From: Tetragonia tetragonoides
Lineage: Eukaryota > Streptophyta > Magnoliopsida > Caryophyllales > Aizoaceae
Assembly (NCBI GenBank): GCA_038025085.1
Contig: CM076154.1
Span: 23,302,501-23,366,500, forward strand
Reading direction: 5' to 3'
DNA: 64,000 nucleotides
The notes below the pieces were generated by a model. It worked only from the letters and a program-made list of their open reading frames with translations. It ran no database searches and was not told the DNA's origin. The position numbers and the translations under genes are program-made. Below, piece by piece: positions 12,301 through 24,780 of this stretch (position 1 is the first letter of the stretch; every line of letters begins with the position of its first letter).

Positions 12301-12695
12301 ACAGGTGACCCCTATGGGACATGGGAGGCCCCTAGGGTCGGTTATTGGGTCCCTGATAGGCTTTTAAGGGCGGTTTTACGCGATGCTAATGTTTTGGCCC
12401 AAAAAAGGGCGACTTGGTTGATATCTGAGTTTGGGAATCAAGGTGACCCTCCCAGGGCACCGGGGGTCCCCTAGGACCATAATAGATTTCCCGAAAAAAT
12501 TTCGCACGAAAATGACAACCAGGGCCCGGGAATGCTCTAGAGGACGTGATCTGGGCTATTTTACGCAAAGTTTTCGACGTTAATATTTTCGGCCCATATC
12601 GTATGGGAGACCCATATGGAAATGGGAGGCCCCTAGGGTCGGTTGTTGGGTCCCTGATAGTCTTGTAAGGGCAGTTTTACGCGATGCCAATGTTT
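9398..12695 (+). repeat. 302-bp satellite, segment 4, with higher-order repeats
   Basis: About 11 monomers. Several variants link it to segment 3 in the same order: AGTGGGCCATTTTACG at 7882 and 10159, GAGAATGAAGGTG near 8369 and 10949, and CATTTCACGCAAACTTTTCG near 8490 and 11071. The sequence right of LINE C (9480-9690, with GGAAATCCTCTAG and ATATTTACGGCCC) recurs at 11260-11455 without a LINE. One monomer near 11167 has lost about 24 bp. No gene is present. Confidence 0.9.
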
Positions 12696-15065
12696 TTTTT
12701 TTGTGCAAGTCAGAAATTGTATTATTGCTAACTGTAACGTAACATGATTACAGCCTATCTGCTGACATCTGATTCTGATTTTTCCTGGTGAAACTGCTGC
12801 ATGAATTTCTGCACTGATTCTCTAGCTTTTCTGCTACTTCCTCTTTCTGTTTTGCTTCTGCCAATTGATTCTGGATTACCTTCTGTAACATTGCTGCATG
12901 AATTTCTGCATCTACAAAACACAAATGGATTTTACAGATTTCTAATCCATCTTTTATCCTTGCTGTTTAGCTTCCTGTTGCTACTACACTGTTGAATTTC
13001 GATTCTGATTGTCTGCTGAATCTGCTGAATAACCTGTGACATTGGCATTCTGCACCTCTCAAAGCACATCAGGTTCCTGCTTCTCCATACCCAGTACACA
13101 GCTGCTGCAATCCTTGCTGCATACACTTCTTTCCTGAATCTCGAGCATTTCTGTCTATTAACCCAGTTGAGCATTCCCTGGGTTGTGTTTGCTCTTGCAA
13201 ATATTTGCAGCCAAGTCTTTAGCTGGTTCAGTGCCTCTGTTGAAACATTACAACTGAAAAACAAATGGCTATGATTTTCTTTTTCCATTTTGCATAAGTA
13301 GAAGATGGTGTCACCACTTAGGAATCCCATTTTCTGCAGCCTATCCTTGGTCAGCAGTCTCCCCATTTGGGCCAACCATAAACAGAAGCTTTGCCTAGGT
13401 ATAATAATCTTTCCCCAGATCAGGTCAGCATGTCTGGATTTTGGCAAATTCCCCATCAATACCCTGTATCCACTAGCAGCAGAGTATATTCCATTTTGAG
13501 TATCCTTCCACACTCCTCTGGTTGTATAATGGCCCTGGAAGTGGCTTTTGATCTTGTTGAGCTTTGTCCAGTACCAACTAGCTCCCCACACAGGAGCATA
13601 GTTCCAAAAATTGTTTCCTTTCAAATACACTCCATTAATCCATTTAACCCATAGTGTGTCTTTTTTTGTGGCTAAATCCCATATATGCTTCCCATTTAGG
13701 GCAATATTAAACCATTTGCAATGTTTAATATTTATGCCACCATTTCTTCTTGGGCTGCAGACTACATCCCAGGCAACCAGGCTTGTTTTGTGCTTTTGGT
13801 CAGTAGTCTCCCATAAAAAGACTCTGCATTTTTGCTCTATACTTTTCAGTACCCCAGCAGGCATGATAAAAATGCTTGACCAGTATACATGTATAGATAA
13901 TAACACAGAATTGATTAATTGTGCCCTTCCCGCATATGAGAAGTTTCTGGAAGCCCAAATATGTAGTTTTTTGTCATTTTATCCACCAAGCATTCACAAT
14001 CTATTTTACTCCATTTTGATGGGGATAGTGGGACACCCAGGTATTTCATTGGTAGTGCACCCTCCTGAAACCCTAAGAGATACAGCAGCTCATTTTTTTC
14101 GTGTTCACTAACACCTGCCACATACATGTTTGATTTTTCCTAGTTTGCAAATAGCCCTGTAGCTTGTGAAAAGTAGTTCATGCAGTTCATTAAGATACTC
14201 ACAGAGTCAGGGGCAACTTTGCAGAAGCACATCAAGTCATCAGCAAAGCAGAGGTGACTCAGTGTAAGCTCTTTGCACATGGGGTGCCAGTTGAAACTAT
14301 TGTCCATGCAAGCTATCTTTAATATTCTTGACAAATATTCCATAACCAAGACAAAGATTAATGGAGAGATTGGGTCTCCCTGTCTAATGACACGCTTTGC
14401 AGTGATGTATCCATGGACTTCCCCATTCAGGTTGCTGCTGAAGCTAGCGGTTTGGATACACTCCAGTATCCAACCACGAAACTTCAGTGGGAAGCCATAC
14501 CCTTGCAGCATTTCCTTGATAAAACCCCAGTGAACTGTGTCATAAGCTTTCCTGGGGTCAATCTTCATCAGGCATCTAGGAGAGGATTGTTTCCTATTAT
14601 AGTGCTTGATTAGATCCTGACAAATCATGATGTTGTGGACTACTGATCTCTGTGCCACAAAAGCTCCCTGATTCACTGAAATTAGTTTAGGAAGCACACT
14701 TTCCAGTCTCCCACATAGAACCTTGGAGATGCACTTGTAGATGGTGTTGCAGCAAGCTATGGGCCTGTAATCAGAAGCCTTTTCAGGACTTAGTATTTTC
14801 TGCACAAGACACAAGTTAGTTGCATTCACCTCTTTGAGCATTTTGGAAGACTCAAAAAAGTCAATAATAGCCTCAGTTACTTCCTGTCCCACAGTATGCC
14901 AGGCTCCTTTGAAGAAACCTGATCCAAAACCATCAGGGCCTGGACTTTTATTAGAGTCAATTTCAAACATTGCACTCTTGACTTCCTCAGCAGTCACAGG
15001 GGCATTCAGGGTCATCTGTTGGTGTATGTCTAATCTGTGTCCTGCTCAAAAGAAACTGTTTTCTG
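12696..15065 (-). mobile_element. LINE D: 5'-truncated L1-type retrotransposon
   Basis: A minus-strand copy of about 2.4 kb carrying the 3' two-thirds of ORF2 and a shortened 3' UTR. About 250 bp present in copy F (19600-19853) are missing at about 12752. It begins with a T run at 12692-12702. The flanks carry GCGATGCCAATGTTT at 12681-12695 and 15066-15080, a clean target-site duplication of about 15 bp. Its sequence is very close to copy F, so they belong to the same subfamily. Confidence 0.9.
12932..15065 (-). pseudogene. LINE D ORF2 fragment (reverse transcriptase and zf-RVT)
   Basis: The fragment enters ORF2 just before the reverse transcriptase. Visible signatures: KSPGPDGFGSGF, YRPIACCNTIYKCISK, the motif-A region (PRKAYD, where copy F has LRKAYD), RQGDPISPLIF and FADD near 14240, followed by YLGVPLSPSKW. 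The C-terminal zf-RVT has DLIWGKIIIPRQSFCLW and a CX2C...H pattern. The endonuclease is absent because of 5' truncation. Lesions compared with copy F: a nonsense codon near 15046, a Gln-to-stop at about 14140, and a one-base deletion near 13970. It ends at the natural stop at 12932. Confidence 0.88.
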
Positions 15066-16588
15066 GCGATGCCAATGTTTTAGCCCAAAAACGGGCGACA
15101 TGGGTGATATCTGAGTTCGGGAATCAAGGTGACCCTCCTGGGGCACCGGGGTTCTCCTAGGGCCATAATAGAGTCCGTGAAAAATGTTCGGGCGAAAACG
15201 GCAACCGGGATCCCGGGAATGCTCTAGGGGACGTGTTCTGGGCCATTTTACGCAAAGTTTTCGACGTTAATATTTTCGGCCCATATCATACGGGAGACCC
15301 CTATGGGACATGGGAGGCCCTAGCGTCGGTTATTGGGTCCCTGATAGGCTTGTAAGGGCGATTTTACGCGATGCCAATGTTTTCGCCCAAAAAAGGGCGA
15401 CTTGGTTGATTTCTGAGTTTGGGAATCAAGGTGCCCTTCCCGTGGCTCCAGGGGTCCCCTAGGGCCATAATAGAGTCCCCGAAAAAATTTCGGGCCAAAA
15501 CGGAAACCGGGCCCCGGGAATGCTCTAGGGGAACGTGTTCTAGGCCATTTTACGCAAAGTTTTCGATGTTAATATTTTCTGCCCATATCGTACGGGAGAC
15601 CCCTATGGGACATGGGAGGCCCCAGGGTCGATTATTGGGTCCCTGATAGGCTTGTAAGGGCAGTTTTACGCGATGCCAATGTTTTAGCCCAAAAACGGGC
15701 GACTTGGGTGATATCTGAGTTCGGGAATCAAGGTGACCCTCCTCGGGCACCGGGGGTCTCCTAGGGCCATAATAGAGTCCGCGAAAAAATATCGGGCGAA
15801 AACGGTAACCGGGCCCCGGGAATGCTCTAGGGGACGTGTTCTGGGCCATTTTACGCAATGTTTTCGACGTTAATATTTTCGGCCCATTTCGTACGGGAGA
15901 CCCCTATGGGACAAGGGAGGCCCTAGGGTCGATTATTGGGTCCCTGATAGGCTTGTGAGGGCGGTTTTACGCGATGCCAATGTTTTAGCCCAAAAACGGG
16001 CGACATGGGTGATATCTATGTTTGGGAATCAAGGTGACCCTCCCGGGGCACCGGGGGTCCCCTAGGGCCATAATAGAGTCCCCGAGAAAATTTCGGGCGA
16101 AAACGGAAACCGGGCCCCGGGAATGCTCTAGGGGACGTGTTCTGGGCCATTTTACGCAAAGTTTTCGACGTTAATATTTTCGGCCCATTTCGTACGGGAG
16201 ACCCCTATGGGACAAGGGAGGCCCTAGGGTCGATTATTGGGTCCTTGATAGGCTTGTAAGGGCGGTTTTACGCGATGCCAATGTTTTAGCCCAAAAACGG
16301 GCGACATGGGTGATATCAGAGTTTGGGAATCAAGGTGCCCCTCCCGGGGCACCGGGGGTCCTCTAGGGCCATAATAGAGTCCCCGAGGAAATTTCGGGCG
16401 AAAACGGAAACCGGGCCCCGGGAATGCTCTAGGGGACGTGTTCTGGGCCATTTTACGCAAAGTTTTCGACGTTAATATTTTCGGCCCATATCGTACAGGA
16501 GACCCCTATGGGACATGGGAGGCCCGTAGGGTCGGTTATTGGGTCCTTGATAGGCTTGTAAGGGAGGTTTTACGCGTTGCCAATGTTT
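15066..16588 (+). repeat. 302-bp satellite, segment 5
   Basis: About five monomers. Several use ATTTCGTACGG for ATATCGTACGG and GACAAGGGAGGCCCTAGGG, a local variant group. No gene is present. Confidence 0.92.
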
Positions 16589-18613
16589 GTTTTTTTTTTT
16601 TTTTATGGTGCAAGTTAGAAATTGTATTATTACTAGCTGCAATGTAGCAAGATTACAGCCCACAGGTAATGCAAAACCAAGGCCACCTACTAGGTAGGGT
16701 TCCTTGTATGTACATCCATTTTACAACCACACAACCCTAAAAACACACCTGGAGCAACATACTGCATCTAGTGGCTTATCCTAGCTGATGTACGGCAATT
16801 ACAAACCACAAAACAATTAGCTGTTACATATTCTACAGAAAAACATAAAATATTTCCACTTACACCAAACTACAAAGACTTAGTGCAAATAACAATTATG
16901 CACTCCCTATCCATCTGTTAATCTTCTTCTTACTGCTGCATTTGCTGTATTTCTGAAGTTGACTATCTGCTGATCTGCTGCATTCTGCATCACAAACAGT
17001 CTGCTCCAATCAAAATATTGGCTTTTTCTGCTTCTCCATATCCAGTACACTGTTGACTAGATCTCCCCTATCCATCTCTTATCCCTGCTGTTAATCTTCC
17101 TCTTGGTGTTACTGCATTGTTGGATTCTGCTTCTGACTACTTGCTGAACCTGTTGCATGAGCTGTGACACTGGTATACTGCCTCCACCAGCATAGTGAGT
17201 ATTCCTACATCTCCAAATCCAGTAAACTGCTGCTACTAGCCCTGCTACATACACTTCCTTCCTGAGTCTCGAGCATTTTTGCCTGCTTATCCAGTTGAGC
17301 ATGCCCTGAATTGTGTTTGCTTTTGCTGATATTTGCAGCCACCCCTTCAGTTGATCCAGGACTACTGTTGACACATTACAGTTAAAAAACAGGTGATTGT
17401 GGTCCTCTGGTTTCAGCTTGCACAGGTAGCATATGTCATCTCCATTCAAGAATCCCATTCTCTGTAACCTATCTTTTGTTAACAATCTTCCCATTTGAGC
17501 TAACCATAAGAAAAAGCTTTGTCTAGGCATGGATATCTTTCCCCAGATCAGATTAGCATGTCTGTACTTTGGCATGTCTCCTAGTAACATCCTATAGCCA
17601 CTTGCAGCAGAATAAATACCATCAGATGCATACTTCCATGCTCCCCTTGTTGTGTATTAACCCTGAAAATAGCTTTTGATCTTGTTCAGCTTCTTCCAGT
17701 ACCAGCTAGTACCACACATTGGAACATAATTCCAGAAGTTCTCTCCTTTCAAATAAACCCCATTAATCCATTTTACCCACAGTGTGTCTTTTTTTGTGGC
17801 TAGATTCCAGATATGCTTCCCATTTAGAGCTATGTTGAACCATTTCCAATTCTTAACATTTAGTCCACCATTTTTCCTTGGTCTGCATACAATGTCCCAT
17901 GCCACCAAGCTTGTCTTGTGCTTCTGTTCAGTTGTCCCGCACAAGAAAAATCTGCATTTTCGCTCCACACTTTTCAGTACTCCAGCAGGCATAATGAAGA
18001 TGCTTGACCAGTATACATGTATAGAGAATAATACAGAGTTTATTAGTTGAACTCTTCCTGCATAAGAGAGGTTCCTGGAGGCCCAGATCTGCAATTTCTT
18101 TGTCATTTTATCCACCAAGCATTCACAATCTAATTTGCTCCATTTAGAAGGGGACAGTGGGACACCCAGGTATTTCATGGGCAGAGTCCCCTCACTGAAT
18201 CCTGAAATGTGCAACAGTTCATTCTTGACTTGTTCATTTACCCCTGCTACATAAATATTTGATTTTTCCTTGTTTGCAACCAGACCAGTAGCTTGTGAGA
18301 AGTGATTTAAGCTGTTCATCATGGTACTCACAGATTCAGGGGCAGCTTTACAGAAACACATTAAGTCATCAGCAAAGCAGAGGTGGCTCAATGCAAGTTC
18401 TTTGCACATTAAGTCATCTTCAGGATTCTTGACAAATATTCCATTACCAATACAAATATTAATGGAGAGATTGGATCACCCTGTCTGATGCCACGTTTTG
18501 CAAAAAAGTGTCCATGTGCTTCCCCATTTATATTGATGCTGAAACTAGCTGTTTGGATGCATTCAAGTAGCCATCCACTGAATTTTACAGGGAATCCATA
18601 CCCTTGCAGTATT
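16589..18613 (-). mobile_element. LINE E: 5'-truncated L1-type retrotransposon
   Basis: A minus-strand copy of about 2.0 kb with the longest T run of the set (16590-16604). It carries the shared 3' block near 16690 and the reverse transcriptase C-terminal half plus zf-RVT. The flank at 16580 (GCCAATGTTTG) and the resumed satellite at 18614 (CCAATGTTTTAGCCCA) indicate a short target-site duplication. About 18 bp of satellite (AATGTTTTAGCCCA) is imperfectly doubled at the 5' junction. It appears to belong to a somewhat different subfamily from D and F. Confidence 0.88.
17057..18613 (-). pseudogene. LINE E ORF2 fragment (reverse transcriptase, zf-RVT)
   Basis: Begins within the reverse transcriptase at LQGYGFPVKFSGWLLECIQ and includes RQGDPISPLIF, FADD near 18370 and YLGVPLSPSKW. 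The C-terminal zf-RVT has LIWGKISMPRQSFFLWLAQ and CYLC...HNHLFFNC. Lesions: a deletion of about 35 bp near 18412 that removes the residues between motifs B and C and shifts the frame, and a nonsense codon at about 17657. The end at 17057 matches the ORF2 end of the other copies. Confidence 0.86.
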
Positions 18614-19547
18614 TCCAATGTTTTAGCCCAATGGAAATGTTTTAGCCCAAAAACGGGCGACATGGGTGATATCTGAATTCGAGAATCAAGGTGACCCTCC
18701 CGGGGCACCGGGTTTCCCCTAGGGCCATAAGAGAGTCCTCGAAAAAATATCGGGCGAAAACGGCAAACGGGCCCCGGGAATGCTCTAAGGGACGTGTTCT
18801 GGGCCATTTTACGCGAAGTTTTCGACGTTAATATTTTCGGCCCATATCGTACGGGAGATCCCTATGGGACATGGGAGGCCCCTAGGGTCGGTCATTGGGT
18901 CCGTGATAGGCTTGTACGGGCGGTTTTACGCGATGCACATGTTTTGGCCCAAAAAAGGGCGACTTGGTTGATATCTGAGTTTGGGAATCAAGGTGCCCTT
19001 CCCGGGACACCGAGGGTCCCCTAGGGCCATAATAGAGTCCCCGAACACATTTCGGGCGAAAACGGCAACCGGGCCCCGGGAATGCTCTAGGGGACGTGTT
19101 TTGGGCCATTTTACGCAAAGTTTTCGACGTTAATATTTTCGGCCCATATCGTACAGGAGACCCCTATGGGACATGGGAGGCCCCTAGGGTCGGTCATTGG
19201 GTCCCTGATAGGCTTGTCAGGGCGGTTTTACGCGATGCCAATGTTTTAGCCCAAAAACGGGCGACATGGGTGATATCTGCGTTCGGGAATCAAGGTGACC
19301 CTCCCGGGGCACCGGGGGTCCCCTAGGGCCATAAGAGAGTCGCTGAAGAAATTTCGGGCAAAAAAGGCAACCGGCCCCAGGAATGCTCTAGGGGACGTGT
19401 TCTTGGCCATTTTACGCGAAGTTTTCGATGTTAATATTTTCGGCCCATATCGTATGGGAGACCCATATGGAAATGGGAGGCCCCTAGGGTCGGTTATTGG
19501 GTCCCTAATAGTCTTATAAGGGCGGTTTTATGCGATGCCAATGTTTT
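18614..19547 (+). repeat. 302-bp satellite, segment 6
   Basis: About three monomers between LINE E and LINE F. The last carries the variant GTATGGGAGACCCATATGG, also seen left of LINE D (near 12600) and near 26500, so these flanks are related by satellite duplication. No gene is present. Confidence 0.92.
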
Positions 19548-20031
19548 ATTTTGGTGCAAGTCAGAAATTGTATTATTGCTAACTGTTACGTAACATGATT
19601 ACAGCCCATAGGCAATGTAAAATCAAGGCCACCTACTAGGTAGGGTTCCTTTTTTCTACATCCCTTTTCTACCTTACAAAACTACAATAGACCTGGAGCA
19701 ACTCACTACAAGCAGTGGTTCCCCATATCAGAAACACAACAAAATAAACCAAATTATTCCTGACTTACAACAAAATACATAACATAGTAAACTAAAATAT
19801 TACAGATTCTCTAGCCTTGCTGATCTTCCGGATTCTGCTTCTTCCACTTTCTGCCTATCTGCTGACATCTGATTCTGATTTTTCCTGGTGAAACTGCTGC
19901 ATGAATTTCTGCACTGATTCTCTAGCTTTTCTGCTACTTCCTCTTTCTGTTTTGCTTCTGCCAATTGATTCTGGATTACCTTCTGTAACATTGCTGCATG
20001 AATTTCTGCATCTACAAAACACAAATGGATT

Positions 20032-23000
20032 TTACAGATTTCTAATCCATCTTTTATCCTTGTTGTTTAGCTTCCTGTTGCTACTGCACTGTTGAATTCT
20101 GATTCTGATTGTCAGCTGAATCTGCTGAATAACCTGTGACATTGGCATTCTGCTCCTCTCAAACCACATCAGGTTCCTGCTTCTCCATACCCAGTACACA
20201 GTTGCTGCAATCCCTGCTGCATACACTTCTTTCCTGAATCTCGAGCATTTCAGTCTACTAACCCAGTTGAGCATTCCCTGGGTTGTGTTTGCTCTTGCAG
20301 ATAGTTGCAGCCAAGTCTTTAGCAGGTTAAGTGCCTCTGTTGAAACACTACAGCTGAAAAACAAATGGCTATGATTTTCTGTTTCCATTTTGCATAAGTA
20401 GCAGATGGTGTCACAACTTAGGAATCCCATTTTCTGCACCCTCTCCTTGGTCAGCAGTCTCCCCATTTGGGCCAACCATAAACAGAAGCTTTGCCTAGGT
20501 ACAGTAATCTTTCCCCAGATCAGGTCAACATGTCTGGATTTTGGCAAATTCCCCATCAATACCCTGTATCCACTAGCAGCAGAGTATATTCCATTTTGAG
20601 TATCCTTCCACACTCCTCTGGTTGTATAATGGCCCTGGAAGTGGCTTTTGATCTTGTTGAGCTTTGTCCAGTACCAACTAGCTCCCCACACAGGAGCATA
20701 GTTCCAAAAATTTTTTCCTTTCAAATACACTCCATTATTCCAATTAACCCACAGTGTGTCTTTTATTATGGCTAAATCCCATATATGCTTCCCATTTAGG
20801 GCTATATTAAACCATTTGTCATGTTTAATATTTATGCCACCATTTCTTCTTGGTCTGCAGACTACATCCCAGGCAACCAGGCTTGTTTTGTGCTTTTGGT
20901 CAGTAGTCGCCCATAAAAAGAATCTGCATTTTTGCTCTATACTTTTCAGTACCCCAGCAGGCATAATAAAAATGCTTGACCAGTATACATGTATAGATAA
21001 TAACAAAGAATTGATTAATTGTGCCCTTCCTGCATATGAGAGGTTTCTGGAAGCCCAAATATGTAGCTTTTTTGTCATTTTATCCACCAAGCATTCACAG
21101 TCTATTTTACTTCATTTTGATGGGGATAGTGGGACACCCAGGTATTTCATTGGCAGTGCACCCTCCTGAAACCCTGAGAGATACAGCAACTCATTTTTTT
21201 CTTGTTCACTAACACCTGCCACATACATGTTTGATTTTTCCTGGTTTGCAAATAGCCCTGTAGCTTGTGAAAAGTAGTTCATGCAGTTCATTAAGATACT
21301 CACAGAGTCAGGGGCAGCTTTGCAGAAGCACATCAAGTCATCAGCAAAGCAGAGGTGACTCAGTGTAAGCTCTTTGCACATGGGGTGCCAGTTGAAACTA
21401 TTGTCCATGCAAGCTATCTTTAAGATTCTTGACAAATATTCCATAACCAAGACAAAGATTAATGGAGAGATTGGGTCTCCCTGTCTAATGCCACGCTTTG
21501 CGGTGAAGTATCCATGGACTTCCCCATTCAGGTTGATGCTGAAGCTAGCTGTTTGGATACACTCCAGTATCCAACCACTGAACTTCAGTGGGAAGCCATA
21601 CCCTTGCAGCATTTCTTTGATAAAACCCCAGTAAACTTTGTCATAAGCTTTCCTGAGGTCAATCTTCATCAGGCATCTAGGAGAGGATTGTTTCCTATTA
21701 TAGTGCTTGATTATATCCTGACAAATCATGATGTTGTGGACTATTGATCTATGTGCCACAAAAGCTCCCTGATTCACTGAAATTAGTTTAGGAAGCACAC
21801 TTGCCAGTCTCCCACATAGAACCTTGGAGATGCACTTGTAGATGGTGTTGCAGCAAGCTATGGGCCTGTAATCAGAAGCCTTTTCAGGACTTGGTATTTT
21901 CTGCACAAGACACAAGTTAGTTGCATTCACCTCTTTGAGCATTTTGGAAGACTCAAAAAAGTCAATAATAGCCTCAGTCACTTCCTGTCCCACAGTATGC
22001 CAGGCTCCTTTGAAGAAACCTGATCCAAAACCATCAGGGCCTGGACTTTTATTACAGTCAATTTCAAACATTGCTCTCTTGACTTCCTCAGCAGTCACAG
22101 GGGCATTCAGGGTCATATGTTGGTGTATGTCTAATCTGTGTCCTGCTGAAAAGAAACTGTTTTCTGCTGCAGTGACTCTGGTTCCTGAGACTTCTAGCAT
22201 TTCTCTGTAGAACCCCACAAATTCCTCCACAATCAAATTCTGGTCTTCTAAAAGGGTTCCCTCCTGTGTCTTGATGGAGTGCACTCTGTGTTGCTGTCTT
22301 CTCTGCTTCATGATTGCATGAAAGAATTGAGTATTTCCATCCCCTAACTGAACCCATTTTGCCTTGCTCTTTTGTTGTAAGATGTACCTCTTTCTGGCTT
22401 GCACTTCCTCCTGCTGTAATGTCTCATTTAGAGGGTCCTGGTTTGCTGCATTCTGAGCTTGATTCATAGTAGTTCTTGCTACCTCAGCTTGAGTTAGGAT
22501 CCCACTAAATTCCTCTCTATTTAGCTTTTTCAGCACTAATCTAACTTTTTTCAGTTTCTGATAGACTCTAAATATTTTTGTGCCTTGTGTTCTGATGTTC
22601 CAAGCTTGCTGCACCATTGCTTGAAATTCAGAGTGGAGGCTCCACATGTTAAAGAATTTAAAGGGGGTATTTCTGTTTTTTGTGAGTTCTTTGTGCAGCG
22701 TTAAACAGATTGGAGAGTGATCAGACACATCCTCTGGATGGAATTTAAGATCAAACTGATCAAATTCCTGAATCCAAAGACTGTTGGCAAAAACCCAATC
22801 AATTTTAGAATATACTCTCCCTCCCCTCTCGTGCCTGTTATTCCAAGTGAATTGACACCCAGACCAGCTCAGTTCTGTAAGTTTACAATCCTCTAAACAG
22901 TCTTTCAAGTCTTGTATTTCAGCATATGTGATTGGGGCTCCTCCTTGTCTATTACCAGGTAGTAACACATTGTTGAAGTCCCCCCCAACAATCCAGGGTA

Positions 23001-23402
23001 CATTGCAGTTCAGTGCATAAACAGAAAGGTCCTGCCACAGTTGCTTCCTTTCCTCATTTTCATTTAGCCCATAGACAAAGCTCACCACAAACTCCTTTTT
23101 TTTTTCATAATATTAGTTACTTTACAAGTCACCATTTGCACAGATGAAAATTTCACAACAACATGAAAATAATTTGGTAACCATCTAATCCAGATTCTGC
23201 CCAATCTATGATTTGTATGGTTGCTATATGATTCCCACCCTGGCATGAAATTTTCCTTGCATTTTTCCAAATTAACTAACCTAACTTTAGTTTCTAACAA
23301 AACCACAAAGCCACAATTATTCCTTTTGCAGAAAAGACTTACATCTTTTTGTTTATTAGGGCCATTTAGGCCTCTCACATTCCATATAAGGATCCTATCC
23401 AT
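20032..23402 (-). pseudogene. LINE F ORF2 (endonuclease-RT-zf-RVT), two lesions
   Basis: Starts MDRILIWNVRGLNG at 23402. The AP-type endonuclease occupies about the first 220 residues (WNVRGLN, LLETK, GGDFNN, SDHSP). The reverse transcriptase follows with KSPGPDGFGSGF, CCNTIYKCISK, the motif-A aspartate in KIDLRKAYD, RQGDPISPLIFVLVMEYL and FADD near 21340. A zf-RVT domain lies near the C-terminus (WGKITVPRQSFCLW, CYLC...H...C). Lesion 1 is a frameshift at the A run read at about 23095-23105. Lesion 2 is a TGG-to-TGA nonsense codon at about 21112, in YLGVPLSPSKW. Otherwise the frame is continuous to the stop at 20032. I see no RNase H domain after the RT. Confidence 0.92.
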
Positions 23403-24780
23403 GACTATTAGTCAAGATAGGAGACTTACCATGTGTTGGCACCATACCAGGTAGCAGGTCCTCCTTTGCTGCTGGTTCTGCTGTTTCCCCTTGTGTTTTT
23501 TGCCCTTCCTGCACTTCTTTATCTTGCAATAAGTAAAATAAGTTCTGTGTCCGGGGATGTTGTTGAATTTGTCTATAAATCCCTCTCCCTGCTCTCAGGC
23601 CCCTCCCTGCATTCCCTGCTCTGCCTCTTCCTCTCCCTGCATTCTGCCATTGCTGGTTTCTAGGGTTTACTTGTGGTGGTGATCTATTCTGCACAGGCAC
23701 AGATTGCGCCACAGGAGCTGCAGCAACAAGCTTCTTCCTGCAATCAGGTTCTCCATGTCCATGCTGTTTACAGTGGTTGCATATTACCGGTTTCCAATCA
23801 TATTCAACCTCCTGCTCAACAATATTCCCCTTCTCATTCTTGAAATTAACTTTATCAGGGTATACATCTCCAATTTTCACTTCAATTAGCACTCTGGCAT
23901 AGTGAATTCCTACCTTGAGTTCAGTGTTCCTATCTGCCATCATTGGTCTACCAACAAGGCTTGCAATTTTGCTTAAACCCATTGCATTCCAATACTTCAC
24001 ATTTAATCCTGGGAATTTCACCCATATAGGAACCGAAGTTAGTTCCTCTTGTGCATAATCCACATTTTCAGACCATGGTCTGACTATCATGGGTTTGTTG
24101 TTAAAATGATACACTCCTTCCTGTATTACAGCATCTCTCTGCCCCATTGAATCAAAACGAACCAAAACCAATCCATTTTTCATCATAGCAATTTTATTCA
24201 TCCCCTTTTTTGCCCAAATTCGTCTAAGATATCCACTAAATACAGTAATTGGTGGTCTAGATCCCATGACATAGCAAACTACAGCTTGGTTCCAGTAGTT
24301 TATTTCAGATTCAATGTCTCTAAGGTTAATTTCCCCTACTGGTTTCCCTTCATGTATAACAGGCGCAATAAAATCTAGTTTAAAACCAGGATTTTTAAGC
24401 TTAGTTATGTCGAATTTTTCGCAAGTAGAGACCTTACCAATATCTGTATTCTCTTGCTGAATGGTTTGCTCTGTCTCTTCCTCTTCATGCTCTGACGAGA
24501 GTTGAGTACTTGCCTTCTCCTTCATTTTCGAGAGCCAAGTGTTGATTTTCTCTCTTGCTAGTTCCAATTGCTGCACTGTTTGAGTTTGCACTTCAGGTGT
24601 CATCACCTCAGGCGCCTCCAATTCATCGTTTAAATTGCGCACAACCCGATCTAGGGTTTCTCGATTACTGCTCGAACTTTGCCTTTGCTTCACCGTTTTA
24701 GTAGGACACGGCGGGGCTGAGTTTTCCACATTATCGCCATGCTTTTCTGTCCCTCGTTTTGCCTTGTCTTTCTTCCCCAT
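23395..24780 (-). CDS. LINE F ORF1 protein (DUF4283 and CCHC zinc knuckle), open
   Basis: An uninterrupted 461-residue frame starting MGKKDKAKRG. Residues 1-40 are basic and polar. About 60-115 is a charged, glutamine-rich stretch that could be helical. DUF4283 spans roughly 155-300 (NYWNQAVVCYVMGSRPP at about 161). A CX2CX4HX4C zinc knuckle is formed by C334, C337, H342 and C347. A Gly/Arg-rich tail around 385-410 suggests RNA binding. The family role is binding LINE RNA as the chaperone and particle protein. The stop overlaps the ORF2 start by 8 nt, so ORF2 would need reinitiation or a similar mechanism. This is a transposon gene, and host expression is unknown. Confidence 0.9.
   Translation of the reverse strand: MGKKDKAKRGTEKHGDNVENSAPPCPTKTVKQRQSSSSNRETLDRVVRNLNDELEAPEVMTPEVQTQTVQQLELAREKINTWLSKMKEKASTQLSSEHEEEETEQTIQQENTDIGKVSTCEKFDITKLKNPGFKLDFIAPVIHEGKPVGEINLRDIESEINYWNQAVVCYVMGSRPPITVFSGYLRRIWAKKGMNKIAMMKNGLVLVRFDSMGQRDAVIQEGVYHFNNKPMIVRPWSENVDYAQEELTSVPIWVKFPGLNVKYWNAMGLSKIASLVGRPMMADRNTELKVGIHYARVLIEVKIGDVYPDKVNFKNEKGNIVEQEVEYDWKPVICNHCKQHGHGEPDCRKKLVAAAPVAQSVPVQNRSPPQVNPRNQQWQNAGRGRGRAGNAGRGLRAGRGIYRQIQQHPRTQNLFYLLQDKEVQEGQKTQGETAEPAAKEDLLPGMVPTHGKSPILTNSHG

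Noticed and set aside
19800..20024. A 74-codon minus-strand frame in the 3' region of LINE F
   Set aside because: Lies beyond the ORF2 stop in a different frame, is not conserved in the other copies as a frame, and has no domain.
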